DNA of 64,000 nt from Woeseiaceae bacterium (GCA_021773075.1 JAJFKT010000015.1:62001-126000), one strand, 5' to 3'; positions 52,108-61,518 are shown, numbered from the stretch's first letter. Notes: generated by a model not told the origin, from the sequence alone. Numbers and translations: made by a program.

Positions 52108-54147
52108 ATGAATCGAATTCGACTCGCGGCCGTCATGCTGTCGCTACTATCGCCAGCAGCCCACGCAGACATTCGCGAACTTATCCCTGAGGATGTCCTG
52201 CTGCAAATCGCCGAGGAAACATCCGGCGAAGCGGCCAAACGCAATCTCGATACGATTACGCTGCAGCATCGTATGCGAGCAAGTAGCCAATTCGAAGTCG
52301 CGACAAATCACATTGTTGATCAACTCAAACAGTACGGGCTCGATGAAGTTGAAGTGCTTGAGTACGCTGCGGACGGCAAGACAATGTACGGCACACAAAA
52401 ATCGCGTCCGGTTTGGGATGTTCGGTTCGCGCAACTTTGGGAAGTGGCCGAAAACGACGGAGATATCACCCGCGTTCGTAAGCTTGGCGATTGGGACTCC
52501 GTGCCGCTAACACTTGCGCAGGATAGCCAGTCCGGCGATGTCACGACATCGCTGGTTGATATTGGGGCTGGAATGCAAGACGCCGACTACGCGGGAAAAG
52601 ATGTTCGCGGCAAGCTGGTGCTGACATCGTCCCAACCCGGTGCGGTTGTTGAACGAGCGGTCGGCGAGTTAGGTGCTGCGGGCATCATCTCGTACGCACC
52701 GAATCAGAAGTCGGCCTGGTGGAAAGAAGATGACCGTCTCGTGCGTTGGGGACACCTCAGTGCTTTTCCGAAAACGAAATCCTTCGGATTCATGGTTTCG
52801 CTGGGCGAGGCGCGGGCCTTGCAAGCGCGGTTGGCCGCGGACGAGAGCATTTTGTTTCACGCCAAAGTTGATGCTGGTCACAAACGCGGTAAGTATCGCT
52901 TCGCGACCGCCGCGATCAAGGGTAGTTATAAATCCGGGGAGGACATTAATTTCACCTGTCATCTCGACCATCCGCGACCGGGCGCCAACGACAATGCGTC
53001 CGGCTGTGTTTCAATTCTTGAAGTTGCACGCACGTTGAATTCTCTCATCAAGGACGGCATATTGCCGCGCCCGTCGCGAACGATTCGCTTTCTCTGGCCG
53101 GCAGAGATCGAAGGCAGCATCATGTATCTGGCTGGACATGACGACCCGTCAAGCATCAAAGCCAATATCCATATGGATATGGTCGGTGGTGGTCCGGTTA
53201 CAAAATCGGTGTTCCGAATTTCCGGTGGGCCCTACAGCGTGCCGTCATTCATCAGCGATCTCGGTCACGAGGTCGGTCACTTCGTCAACGATCAAACCAG
53301 GCGTTTCGCCGACGGCGAGGAAGTGGCGTTTCCATTGAATGCGCCCGAGGGCGGCAAGGAGCCACAGCTTGCGTTGATGGAAGGCCTGGACATGGGTAGT
53401 GACCACGACGTTTTCTTCGAAGGTAGCTGGCGTATCCCGGGCTTGTATCTGCATGACTGGCCAGACCGCTATATCCATACCAATTATGACCTGGCGGCCA
53501 ATATCGATCCGACCAAACTCAAGCGAGCGGCGTTTATTGGCGCGGTGAGTGCCTGGTATCTGGCGAATCTTTCAGACGCCGATGTGCCGGCAGTCATGGC
53601 AATGCTGAAGCGAAATGCGCTGCAAAGGAGTGCCGCGTTAGCCGAAAGACGTGCGGGCATGGCCGCAATCGATGCCGTCGCAGCCACTCGGGTTCACTTC
53701 ACGCTGGAGCGTCGCAAAGTCCACAGCGTAGAGCCGTTCGCTACTTTAGTCGAAAGCGATCACGAACATATGGTCGACTGGCTTGCAGATCTGGAGCGCT
53801 TGCTTGCAACGCCCGAACCCCGAATTCCGTCGCAGCGCGATGAAAAAATTTATGCGCGAAATCCTGATATTCAGGGACCGATGCGCGCATTTGGATACTC
53901 CTACCTCGAAGACAAATTCGGTGTCGATAATGTATCAGCACTTGCTCTTATGAATCACAGCACACTCTGGGGTAGCAGCGGCATGTTCACGTATGAGGCG
54001 CTGAATCTCGTCGATGGCAAGCGCACCGTCAGCGATATCCGGGACTGGTTACTCGCTGAAATGGGAGCGGTGTCAGTTGAGCATGTTGCGGCGTACCTGA
54101 AGGCGCTCGAGTCAATCGACGTTATCAGAACGGTCAAGAAAGAATAG
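52108..54147 (+). CDS. Exported M28-type metallopeptidase
   Basis: This 679-residue protein has a signal peptide (cleaved after AHA, residue 20), a PA-like insert (about 140-250) and an M28 zinc aminopeptidase-type domain. Candidate metal ligands lie in CHLDHPRPGANDNASG (H285, D287, D295), PAEIEGS and MDMGSDHDVFF. The C-terminal 100 or so residues form an extra helical domain (ALNLVDGKRTVSDIRDWLL). It would trim peptides in the periplasm or outside. Its end overlaps the convergent MFS gene by 36 bp, so one of the two stop-region annotations may be slightly longer than needed, but both frames are clean. Confidence 0.85.
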   Translation: MNRIRLAAVMLSLLSPAAHADIRELIPEDVLLQIAEETSGEAAKRNLDTITLQHRMRASSQFEVATNHIVDQLKQYGLDEVEVLEYAADGKTMYGTQKSRPVWDVRFAQLWEVAENDGDITRVRKLGDWDSVPLTLAQDSQSGDVTTSLVDIGAGMQDADYAGKDVRGKLVLTSSQPGAVVERAVGELGAAGIISYAPNQKSAWWKEDDRLVRWGHLSAFPKTKSFGFMVSLGEARALQARLAADESILFHAKVDAGHKRGKYRFATAAIKGSYKSGEDINFTCHLDHPRPGANDNASGCVSILEVARTLNSLIKDGILPRPSRTIRFLWPAEIEGSIMYLAGHDDPSSIKANIHMDMVGGGPVTKSVFRISGGPYSVPSFISDLGHEVGHFVNDQTRRFADGEEVAFPLNAPEGGKEPQLALMEGLDMGSDHDVFFEGSWRIPGLYLHDWPDRYIHTNYDLAANIDPTKLKRAAFIGAVSAWYLANLSDADVPAVMAMLKRNALQRSAALAERRAGMAAIDAVAATRVHFTLERRKVHSVEPFATLVESDHEHMVDWLADLERLLATPEPRIPSQRDEKIYARNPDIQGPMRAFGYSYLEDKFGVDNVSALALMNHSTLWGSSGMFTYEALNLVDGKRTVSDIRDWLLAEMGAVSVEHVAAYLKALESIDVIRTVKKE

Positions 54148-55305
54148 CGGCACCGCCGCGCACAATACGCCCGTGACCATAACGGTAGCCTGCAAGCCGA
54201 ATGCCGCAGCCGCTGAGCCGACAATCAGGCTGCCAAAAGCGGTGCCGCCGAAGGCGATCATGCCCCACAGGCTGCTAACGCGGCCGCGAACTTCTTCTTC
54301 GACCAGTGTTTGTATGAGAATCTGTGAGCCGACACCGCACAAAGACAGGAGCACGCCGAGTGACACAACCAGCGGAATCGCAATCCAGAATTCTGTATTC
54401 GCGCCGAAGAGGACGATGAGAACTCCGGCTGTGATAACCGAGAATCTCACCACGCTGCTATTCAACCAGGCGGTACTTCGTGACAGCACCAACCCCGACA
54501 TAATCGCGCCGATGCCGATGGAGGCTGTCAACGTTGCAAGACCGGATGCACCGCGTTCGTAAATAGCATCTGCGAACGCGGGCATCATCTCAAGTGCACC
54601 ACGACCAAAGATCGAGGCAACCGCGACGGTGATCAGTAGTGCACGAATGGTTTTGTGAGTAAGGGTGTAGCGTACGCCTTCGAGTAACTCCGCCCACACA
54701 TCGCCAGATTTTTCTGATCGAAGTGCCGTTGGTCGCAGTTCGACTATTGCAACCGCCGCAATAATCGCAAGATAGGAAATCCCGTTGATTGCGAATGCAG
54801 CACTTACGCCCCATGTCGCGATGACAATGCCGGCAACAGCCGGTCCGATAAATCGCGAGATGTTGAAAGATATCGAAGCGCTTGCGATGGCGCTTTGCAG
54901 TTGCCCCTTTTCCACGAGGTTCGGCAATAGCGTCATTCTCACGGGTGAATGCGCACCATCAAGTGCACCCTGAATAAAGGATTGCGTGGTCAGCACAAAA
55001 ATATCAACGTGGCCGAACCAGGCGAGAATTCCCAACAACGTCATATTGATGACGCTACCGGAGTTAATAAGGATTGAGGCCCTGCGGCGGTCAAATCGAT
55101 CCGCAAGCACACCAAATATTGGCCCGAAAACCACTGCCGGTGCGAATTGACTGAATGCGACAATGCCGACCCAAAACTCGGAGCCCGTCAGTTCCCACGT
55201 GAACCAGCCAAGGGCTACGCGGTACACCCACAGGCCATGCAAGGATACGGTGCTGCCGACGAGGTAAATAAGAAAGTTGCGACTGGAAAGCGCGGAAGTG
55301 CTCAT
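54112..55305 (-). CDS. MFS transporter, EntS-like drug/siderophore exporter branch
   Basis: This 397-residue protein has about twelve hydrophobic spans. VFGPIFGVLADRFDRRRASILINS is the conserved loop between TM2 and TM3, and the layout (WFTWELTGSEFWVGIVAF near the start) matches the EntS / multidrug-exporter branch of MFS. I took the ATG at 55305, which begins directly before TM1. It is the last gene of a probable operon with the patatin-like gene (7 bp upstream) and the coiled-coil gene. It likely exports a lipid-like or amphipathic compound; the patatin link supports that only loosely. Confidence 0.85.
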   Translation of the reverse strand: MSTSALSSRNFLIYLVGSTVSLHGLWVYRVALGWFTWELTGSEFWVGIVAFSQFAPAVVFGPIFGVLADRFDRRRASILINSGSVINMTLLGILAWFGHVDIFVLTTQSFIQGALDGAHSPVRMTLLPNLVEKGQLQSAIASASISFNISRFIGPAVAGIVIATWGVSAAFAINGISYLAIIAAVAIVELRPTALRSEKSGDVWAELLEGVRYTLTHKTIRALLITVAVASIFGRGALEMMPAFADAIYERGASGLATLTASIGIGAIMSGLVLSRSTAWLNSSVVRFSVITAGVLIVLFGANTEFWIAIPLVVSLGVLLSLCGVGSQILIQTLVEEEVRGRVSSLWGMIAFGGTAFGSLIVGSAAAAFGLQATVMVTGVLCAAVPLFFLDRSDNVD

Positions 55306-55312
55306 CGCGTAG

Positions 55313-56488
55313 TTATACGCCCTCGTCGGGGTAGGGGAAGTCCTTGGGTGCTGGAAGGCCGTCTTCAACCCATGAGCGAATGCCTGCGTCGCATATTGCG
55401 TAACCCCAGTTTATGAGCCGCCGTTGAGTATTGACGTCTTTGGCCGCCAGGTCTGTCGGGATGTCGGCGAGTTCGCGTGCACGTTCAGGCGAGCAAGGCA
55501 GTTTGTCTTCGGCCGGGTAGCCCTCGATTTCGCTGCGAATGCTGAAATAGACGCCGGTTCTTTGCAATGACTCCAATGAAGAGATGAGCACGCGCTTGCG
55601 CAAAGATCGCACCTGGTTATCGATCGTGCTCATGACGCGATAACTCTGTAGTGCCCAGTCACCAATAATCTTTTTCTTTGGTTTGTATTTTCCGCCGGCG
55701 TTGCTGACGATGACTGTCTGAAAATTCTTGAATACGGTCTCTAATCCCAGGTTGTCATAGACGCCACCGTCCGAGAGTGTCGGGCGAGTAGTGTAGGGCG
55801 GCCTTTGTAGGTCGCTACCGCTGTTGGGTGTGTACTGTGATTCGTCATACTTGAATCGTGACGGTGAGAGGAACGGCGGAAACGCGGATGATGCGGCGAC
55901 CACAGATGCGATGGAATCAGTCGGGTTCTTTATCTCGCCCACACGCCAGTCGCGCGTAAACGGTTTCGAAAATCGCCACAATGCACCGGACTGCAGGTTG
56001 GTTGCGTTGATAACGAAGCGCGGCGAGTCCGGCAAGTCCTGCAACGTTTTTTTGTCGAACAATCGGCGCCGATAAACCCGTTTGACGCTCTTGTTTACGG
56101 TGCTGACAATTGCCGACCAGGTTGCGGTCCAAATAGACACGGTTGTCTGACTCGCAAAACTCTCTATAGGCGCAACAACCAATTCCCGAAAGCGATCGAG
56201 CAAGTCCTCGTCGTCAACTTTCAGATCATCCCAGGCGAGTCCCAGGACGCCCGCGATAATGGAGCCGCCAGAAACAGAGGACACGCGCTGCAGAGAACCG
56301 ATAGGCCCGTGCATGCCAACCCGATCGTTTGAGCTCAGGTAGCCCAATTCGGCGAGTCGCCACAAGACGCCAAGATGAAACAACATGGCACGATAGCCAC
56401 CACCACTGAGGCATAGCCCAATGCCCACGGCAGGTGAGTTGCCTCCGGGTGCATCCAAACTAACGGGTGAGAGTTGTTCCTTTGACAT
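55313..56488 (-). CDS. Patatin-like phospholipase
   Basis: This 391-residue protein has the oxyanion loop GGGYRA (29-34) and a nucleophile in SSVSGGSI (Ser73). The usual G-x-S-x-G elbow is here S-V-S-G-G. The catalytic Asp240 lies in LSDGGVYDNLG, with SAFPPFLSP before it. These form the Ser-Asp dyad of patatins, which hydrolyse membrane lipids. There is no signal peptide, so it is cytoplasmic or membrane-associated. It lies between the coiled-coil HhH gene (44 bp) and the MFS gene (7 bp) on the same strand. Confidence 0.88.
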   Translation of the reverse strand: MSKEQLSPVSLDAPGGNSPAVGIGLCLSGGGYRAMLFHLGVLWRLAELGYLSSNDRVGMHGPIGSLQRVSSVSGGSIIAGVLGLAWDDLKVDDEDLLDRFRELVVAPIESFASQTTVSIWTATWSAIVSTVNKSVKRVYRRRLFDKKTLQDLPDSPRFVINATNLQSGALWRFSKPFTRDWRVGEIKNPTDSIASVVAASSAFPPFLSPSRFKYDESQYTPNSGSDLQRPPYTTRPTLSDGGVYDNLGLETVFKNFQTVIVSNAGGKYKPKKKIIGDWALQSYRVMSTIDNQVRSLRKRVLISSLESLQRTGVYFSIRSEIEGYPAEDKLPCSPERARELADIPTDLAAKDVNTQRRLINWGYAICDAGIRSWVEDGLPAPKDFPYPDEGV

Positions 56489-56532
56489 TGTGGGACGGTA
56501 ATACCATATTTCGGTCGGTCGTGCGGGTGCTG

Positions 56533-57726
56533 TCAGCCGCTACCGTACTTCTTGAAGTGCAGTTCCTTTGCCTGACCAATCCAGTCGTCCTGTTCCATAC
56601 GACCTTTGAACTCTTTAAGTTCTGCATTCACTCGCGCGATATCGGAAACGCCGAATGTAGCAATCTGTCGAAAATTGAAGATTCCGAGCTCATGCAATGT
56701 GTGTTCGAACACTTTGCCGATGCCAATGATTTCCTGAAGATCATCTTTCACTTCTTCAGCTGAGGAAGAATCGTTCGCCGCCTCAGTTGCTGACGACTCG
56801 CGCGCGGTTTTCAGTGCCTTGCTTTGCTGTTCCTCGATTTCCTGGAAGTTTTTCTCAACTTCGTCCAAACGGACGCGCAGAGTTTCTGACTTCTTTTCTG
56901 TCTTATCGGCATGTTCACGGTAGCGATTGGCGTCGTTCTCGTACTGATTGCGACTGTTTTCCATGGACTTCAGAACTTGCGCCAGCTCTTTGTTCTGAAT
57001 CTTTAGCTCTTCATTTTCTGCGATGTCGCGATTCAGAGCGTCGATCTCCTGACGAACCAGGGCATTGTCGTGTTTGAGCTGTGCGTTCTCAGCCTCAAGC
57101 TTGATAACGTCCTGTTCGAGTTTGTCGAGATTCGCGAGACGCGCCTTGGCTGCAGCCAGCATTTTGTTGACGGATTCATGTTCTGCTCGCGATGACTGCA
57201 GCAGATTGCTAAAAGACTCGTACTCGTGTTTCGAGTTATCCAGTTTTTCCTCCAGCAAGGAGCGTTTCTCGAATGCTTTTTTGAGTTCGCCGACGTAGAA
57301 GTCACGCGACTTGAGGAACTCGTTTTGTAATTCGGACGATTGTTGCTGCAGAGCAACCATTCGATCCTGAAAGCTTGCCATCTTCGATTTTGTGTCCTCA
57401 CGTTCGGCACGCAGTGTGAAGATGTCCTTCGTCAGGTGTTTTTGTCTTTCCAGCGCAGAGTCAAGTTCTGTACGCGCCTTGGTTATGGCCATATCGCGTC
57501 GATGCACGACCGCTTCCTGTGCCTCGATAGAGGTCCGTAGCGTTTCCGCTTCTGACATCAGTCGGTCTCGGACCCGAACAACGGTATCGAGCCGATCCTG
57601 CCAGCTGTCATTCAAGATATTGATTCGACTGTTACTGACGGCATTTCGAATCAGCCAGCCGACAGCAATTCCGCCCGCAGCAGCAGCGAGCAATAAAAGC
57701 CAAAGATCCGAAGAGAGACCGTCCAT
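56533..57726 (-). CDS. Membrane-anchored coiled-coil protein with C-terminal helix-hairpin-helix domain
   Basis: This 397-residue protein has an N-terminal membrane helix (WLLLLAAAAGGIAVGWLI). A long Glu/Lys/Gln-rich coiled coil follows (about 35-310), then a C-terminal domain with DDLQEIIGIGKVFEHTLHEL and IFNFRQIATFGVSDIARV. This is the helix-hairpin-helix-like module found in many small fusion proteins, where it often binds DNA or protein. I chose the ATG at 57726, just before the membrane helix; an upstream frame to 57807 is not convincing. It leads the patatin-MFS operon. It could be a membrane-tethered scaffold; the function is unknown. Confidence 0.8.
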   Translation of the reverse strand: MDGLSSDLWLLLLAAAAGGIAVGWLIRNAVSNSRINILNDSWQDRLDTVVRVRDRLMSEAETLRTSIEAQEAVVHRRDMAITKARTELDSALERQKHLTKDIFTLRAEREDTKSKMASFQDRMVALQQQSSELQNEFLKSRDFYVGELKKAFEKRSLLEEKLDNSKHEYESFSNLLQSSRAEHESVNKMLAAAKARLANLDKLEQDVIKLEAENAQLKHDNALVRQEIDALNRDIAENEELKIQNKELAQVLKSMENSRNQYENDANRYREHADKTEKKSETLRVRLDEVEKNFQEIEEQQSKALKTARESSATEAANDSSSAEEVKDDLQEIIGIGKVFEHTLHELGIFNFRQIATFGVSDIARVNAELKEFKGRMEQDDWIGQAKELHFKKYGSG

Positions 57727-57858
57727 CGGGGGATTATGGCGGAGGAGAATATTATGGAATATGACCTGTCGCACATTTTCGGGCGGTACTAGGCCGATTA
57801 TCAGCAAAAGTCGTGTGTTTTCCTATACTCAGGTGATACTCATCTGAGGAGAACAGGA

Positions 57859-58641
57859 ATGAGAAAAGTATCTGTAGTTTTGAGTTTGGTCGGAATGGCC
57901 ACATTGACACTGCCGTCTTTCCTTTGGGCTGAGCACCATGAGGAGGCGCCGCCGACATTGAGCGATGTCTGGCTGATGGAACCGAAGGCAGGAATGGAGG
58001 ATGAATTCTTCGCCGCCGTTGCTGCGGACAAGAAGTTCCGTGACGACGCTGGCGATTCGCGGCAATGGGATGTATACACCGTTGAAATGGGTGATCATAT
58101 GGGCGTGGTTCAGTTTCGCGCCTGCTGTTTTGATTGGGCGGGTCAGGATGCTTATGACGTTGAAACCAAGGAAAAGGGTTTTTCAGACCATTGGAACGAA
58201 AATGTGCATCAGTTCGTCGATCATTATCACCACCATCTCCAGCAGATGGATTTCGAAAACAGTCATTGGCCAGAGGGCCAGGAAGAGGGACCACTTTTCG
58301 GTGTGACGACATGGAAGGTGAAAGGCGGATCGGGACCAGCCAGTTCGGACGCACGCAAAAAACTAAGCCAATTGGCGATTGAAGGTGGCTGGGGGAGCGA
58401 TAGCAACAATTGGTTGTGGCACTGGTCTCTCTCGGGAGCGCCCGATCTAATGCTTGTCTCGTCGTATGAGAACTTCGCGGCCATGGCCGATCCAGAGCAG
58501 AGCTTCATGGATTTTCTGAGCGAGGAAATCGGCGCCGAGGAGGCCGCAGAATTGTTCAAAGCGTTCAATTCCGGACTGGGGGAATCCGACTACACAGTTT
58601 GGCGACATCAACCCGAGTTATCTTCGGCCCGTGCCGATTAA
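57859..58641 (+). CDS. Secreted protein of unknown function, acidic and His-rich
   Basis: I do not recognise this 260-residue protein. It has a signal peptide (KVSVVLSLVGMATLTLPSFLWA) and a strongly acidic mature part with several His clusters (EHHEEAPP, FVDHYHHHLQQM). Possible repeated modules of about 100 residues begin DVWLMEPKAGMEDEFFAAV and PLFGVTTWKVKGG, which may resemble dimeric alpha-beta-barrel (ABM-like) halves. An AGGAGA ribosome-binding site precedes the ATG. It is followed by a strong terminator. Confidence 0.75.
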   Translation: MRKVSVVLSLVGMATLTLPSFLWAEHHEEAPPTLSDVWLMEPKAGMEDEFFAAVAADKKFRDDAGDSRQWDVYTVEMGDHMGVVQFRACCFDWAGQDAYDVETKEKGFSDHWNENVHQFVDHYHHHLQQMDFENSHWPEGQEEGPLFGVTTWKVKGGSGPASSDARKKLSQLAIEGGWGSDSNNWLWHWSLSGAPDLMLVSSYENFAAMADPEQSFMDFLSEEIGAEEAAELFKAFNSGLGESDYTVWRHQPELSSARAD

Positions 58642-58670
58642 AAGAGCGCATCACAGCGGCTAAGCCCAGA

Positions 58671-58695
58671 AAGCCCGCGAAAGCGGGCTTTTTTT
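58671..58695 (+). terminator. Intrinsic terminator after the secreted-protein gene
   Basis: AAGCCCGC, a GAAA tetraloop, then GCGGGCTT, followed by a T-run, give a classic strong terminator 30 bp after the stop of the secreted-protein gene. Confidence 0.92.
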
Positions 58696-58703
58696 ATACT
58701 TTA

Positions 58704-58735
58704 CCTAGAACTGCATAGTATTATATAGTTCTAGG
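58704..58735. repeat. AT-rich inverted repeat upstream of the TPR gene
   Basis: CCTAGAACT (58704-58712) and AGTTCTAGG (58727-58735) are perfect 9-bp inverted arms around a 14-base AT-rich centre that includes TATTAT. It lies just after the preceding terminator and 55 bp before the TPR gene. This fits an operator over a promoter -10 region, or an RNA hairpin in the leader. Confidence 0.55.
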
Positions 58736-58790
58736 CATATATCGACAGCGAACATTCGAAAGTGCGGGAAGCTACCGAGAATGTATCGAC

Positions 58791-60137
58791 ATGAAGATTC
58801 AACAATTCACAGCCGCGGGCGCACTGGCGCTGGTTCTGGCGCTAAGCTCAAATCCGGCATTCGCACAACGGGCCAACCAGCCGGAAGAAGACCCGCAAAC
58901 GACTCGACAGGCACAGGCGGTTAGTCGCGCTCTTTATGAAGTCATCGAGAAGGCTCAGGTATTCGTGGAGGCGGAGGATTTCGCTGCTGCTGTTTCGCTG
59001 CTGACAGCGCGCATCGAAAAGGGCGGCCTCACTGAATACGAACTTGCGAATCTGTATCAGTATCTGGGATTCAGTTTGCACAACATGGGTGACACCAAAG
59101 CGGCGATCGCCGCGTTCAGCAATATATTGGCTATCGAATCCCTGGAAGAGCAGATGCGAAAGTCGACGCTGTATACGATTTCACAGTTGTACACCGTCGA
59201 AGAACGCTACGACGAGGCATTGCAAAGTACAGAGGCCTGGTTTGAGCTGGAGCCGAACCCGGCACCCGGCGCATTAATCCTGTATGCACAAATTTTGTAC
59301 CAGCTCGGTCGCTATGGCGACATGATCGCGCCAATTGAGGAAGCGCTATCCGTCGCTGAAACGCGGGGCAGGCAAGCCAAAGAACAGTGGTACACGCTAT
59401 TGAGCTTTGCCTATTTTCAACAAGAAAATTTCGTGAAAATTCGCGATATCAACAAGATCCTGATCGCCAACTGGCCAAAGAAACAGTACTGGCTTTATCT
59501 GGCCAACGCCTATAGAGAGCTGGATAAAGAAGATGAGCTCTTGGCGGCCTACGATTCTGCGCACCTGCAGGGGATGCTCGAGTCCGAAGCCGAGCTCGTT
59601 ACCCTGGCACAACTCTATCTGCAGGCAGAGCTTCCATTCAAAGCGGCCAAACTGCTGGAAACCGAAATGGAAAGCGGCAGGATCGAGAAAACGACCAAGA
59701 ACTATCGCCTACTGTCTCAAGCGTGGTCTCTGGCGAGGGAGGACGAGAAGGCGGTCGGGCCACTAAAGATTGCCGCCGAGCGGCATGATAATGGCGATTT
59801 GTATATTCGGCTCGCCAATGTCTACACGAATCTCGAGCAGAATCAGAATTGCGTCGATGCGGCGGAGGCGGGGATCAACAAGGGCGGACTCAAGAGCCCC
59901 GATTACGCACAAATGTCGCTCGGCATGTGTTTGTACAACCTGCACGAGTACGTAGCGGCCATCCGGGTATTCCGGCGCGCGGAAAAAACAGCGCGTTCTG
60001 CATCGACGGCCAAACAGTGGATTCGGATCGCGAATATCGACATCCGGCGCGATCAGGAAATCGAAAAAGCCGAAGCTCAGGCTACCAGGCGATTTCAGGA
60101 CCTGGCGGCACGGCGTGCTGCCAGTGATCGGAGCTAG
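58791..60137 (+). CDS. Exported TPR-repeat protein
   Basis: This 448-residue protein has a signal peptide (GALALVLALSSNPAFA) and many 34-residue helical repeats. Examples are YELANLYQYLGFSLHNMGDTKAAIAAF, LYTISQLYTVEERYDEAL and YAQMSLGMCLYNLHEYVAAI. TPR proteins in the periplasm act as scaffolds in envelope or secretion complexes. The start is set by the signal peptide; no strong ribosome-binding site is seen. An inverted repeat lies in its promoter region. Downstream after 106 bp comes a GntR regulator gene. Confidence 0.85.
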   Translation: MKIQQFTAAGALALVLALSSNPAFAQRANQPEEDPQTTRQAQAVSRALYEVIEKAQVFVEAEDFAAAVSLLTARIEKGGLTEYELANLYQYLGFSLHNMGDTKAAIAAFSNILAIESLEEQMRKSTLYTISQLYTVEERYDEALQSTEAWFELEPNPAPGALILYAQILYQLGRYGDMIAPIEEALSVAETRGRQAKEQWYTLLSFAYFQQENFVKIRDINKILIANWPKKQYWLYLANAYRELDKEDELLAAYDSAHLQGMLESEAELVTLAQLYLQAELPFKAAKLLETEMESGRIEKTTKNYRLLSQAWSLAREDEKAVGPLKIAAERHDNGDLYIRLANVYTNLEQNQNCVDAAEAGINKGGLKSPDYAQMSLGMCLYNLHEYVAAIRVFRRAEKTARSASTAKQWIRIANIDIRRDQEIEKAEAQATRRFQDLAARRAASDRS

Positions 60138-60202
60138 CTGCCCGCCAGTCCAGTCAAAGATCCGCGTACCTGATTATTGCTTGTAATTACTGTTCGCCAG
60201 TT

Positions 60203-60224
60203 GTACCATTACCGCACATGGTGC
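60203..60224. promoter_or_regulatory. GntR (YtrA-type) operator candidate
   Basis: GTACCAT (60203-60209) and ATGGTGC (60218-60224) form an imperfect inverted repeat (6 of 7) with an 8-bp spacer, 19 bp before the GntR start. Such sites are common for autoregulating GntR proteins. The half-site in reverse, ATGGTAC, recurs at 61591-61597 before the second AAA-FHA gene. Confidence 0.5.
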
Positions 60225-60243
60225 ATATGGGACGGTAGAAGCA

Positions 60244-60633
60244 ATGGAAATCACTACAGACATTGACGATCCGCAACCGCTGTTTGCCCAATTGATCGCA
60301 CAGGTCAAACAGGCGGTGCTCACCGGACAGGTAAGTCCGGGGGATCCTCTGCCGTCAATTCGACAGCTCGCTAATGATCTGGAGCTAAATAGTAAGACGG
60401 TTGCGAAGGCATACCGTTTGTTGGAGCGAGATTCGGTCGTGCAGACGCGAGGCTATCGAGGGACGTTTGTTCATGCGGACGCATTGGCGAACAGCACAGT
60501 CGATTTGACCGAGTGGGTGGTCGGCAAGTTAAGCGAGATAATAGCGGCATTCAGGGAATCGGGCGTCACAGACTCCGAGATTCGAATTGCTTTTGGCAAT
60601 GTAATGAATGACCGCAGCAAATTAGGAGCCTGA
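60244..60633 (+). CDS. GntR-family regulator, YtrA subfamily
   Basis: This 129-residue protein has a GntR winged helix (residues 15-75: PLFAQLIAQVKQAVLTGQVSPG, SIRQLANDLELNSKTVAKAY, RLLERDSVVQTRGYRGTFV) and only a short C-terminal helical tail. This fits YtrA-type members, which usually control neighbouring transport genes. It is followed 3 bp later by a membrane-protein gene and is likely autoregulated through the inverted repeat just upstream. Confidence 0.9.
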   Translation: MEITTDIDDPQPLFAQLIAQVKQAVLTGQVSPGDPLPSIRQLANDLELNSKTVAKAYRLLERDSVVQTRGYRGTFVHADALANSTVDLTEWVVGKLSEIIAAFRESGVTDSEIRIAFGNVMNDRSKLGA

Positions 60634-60636
60634 ATA

Positions 60637-61518
60637 ATGTCGACCTGGACAAATACACTTTTCTACATCACTTTCCTGAGCCAGATATTTCTGATCTCAT
60701 ACTATTTCCCAAACAAACTAATTGCTCGTATGAAATGGGTGCTTGAGACGTATCCCCCTTCGGAGTATCCGAAGCTTTATCCGAAGCCGCTTGAGTATTA
60801 TAAAATTGGCCGACTGGGGTTCAAGCTCGCAACGCGAGGTGTCCTGGTACTCGGCTTCCTGATTCTGTTCGCAGTCATATTTGTCGTTGACCACAGTAGC
60901 TTTGCCGATGACGGGTATATCTCGGAGTTCTGGCCTGCACTCTACGGGATGATCCAGTTTGCGCCACTCATGGTTTTAGAATTCACCGAGTTCAGCCAGT
61001 TCAAGCTCATGCGCAAAGCAAACACGGCTACGAAACGGACGGCAGCTCTACGCCCGCGCCGCCTTTTCGATTTCGTCTCGCCCAGGCTCGTTGCTATTGC
61101 GATTCTCCTGTACATCACGGTCATCATTTTCGATCTCTATGTGCACGACTTTGTTATCGCTTGGGACCACGATACGTTCCAGAGAGCGGCTGTTATTACA
61201 GTGACTAATCTGTTCCTCGGCGGCTTCGGCGTCTGGAACCTGTACGGTCGAAAACAAAATCCGCACCAGACCCCCGAGGATCGAAACAAACTAATTGGGG
61301 CAGCCTTGAGCTCGCTGGTCTTTGTCAGCATGGCGATGAGTGTCTTTTTCATAACGCAAATTGCAGACGATGTTATCGAAATGAGTTTTCTCGACGCCAC
61401 ACTGATGAGCTTCTACTTTCAGGCCATAACCTACTTGTCAGTCGGACACACCTTGCGAAGTGTCAGGCTTGATGACATTGATTTCGATGTCTACAGGAAT
61501 GCTACGGCCACTACCTAG
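60637..61518 (+). CDS. Polytopic membrane protein of unknown function (GntR-linked)
   Basis: This 293-residue protein has about six to seven hydrophobic spans (for example VLVLGFLILFAVIFVV, AILLYITVIIFDLYV and LSSLVFVSMAMSVFFI). I do not recognise it. It has no ATP-binding cassette motifs, and YtrA-type operons usually carry ABC genes, so this is not the usual partner. It lies 3 bp after the GntR gene and is surely co-transcribed with it. It may be regulated by it and respond to envelope stress or an amphipathic compound (inference). Confidence 0.75.
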   Translation: MSTWTNTLFYITFLSQIFLISYYFPNKLIARMKWVLETYPPSEYPKLYPKPLEYYKIGRLGFKLATRGVLVLGFLILFAVIFVVDHSSFADDGYISEFWPALYGMIQFAPLMVLEFTEFSQFKLMRKANTATKRTAALRPRRLFDFVSPRLVAIAILLYITVIIFDLYVHDFVIAWDHDTFQRAAVITVTNLFLGGFGVWNLYGRKQNPHQTPEDRNKLIGAALSSLVFVSMAMSVFFITQIADDVIEMSFLDATLMSFYFQAITYLSVGHTLRSVRLDDIDFDVYRNATATT

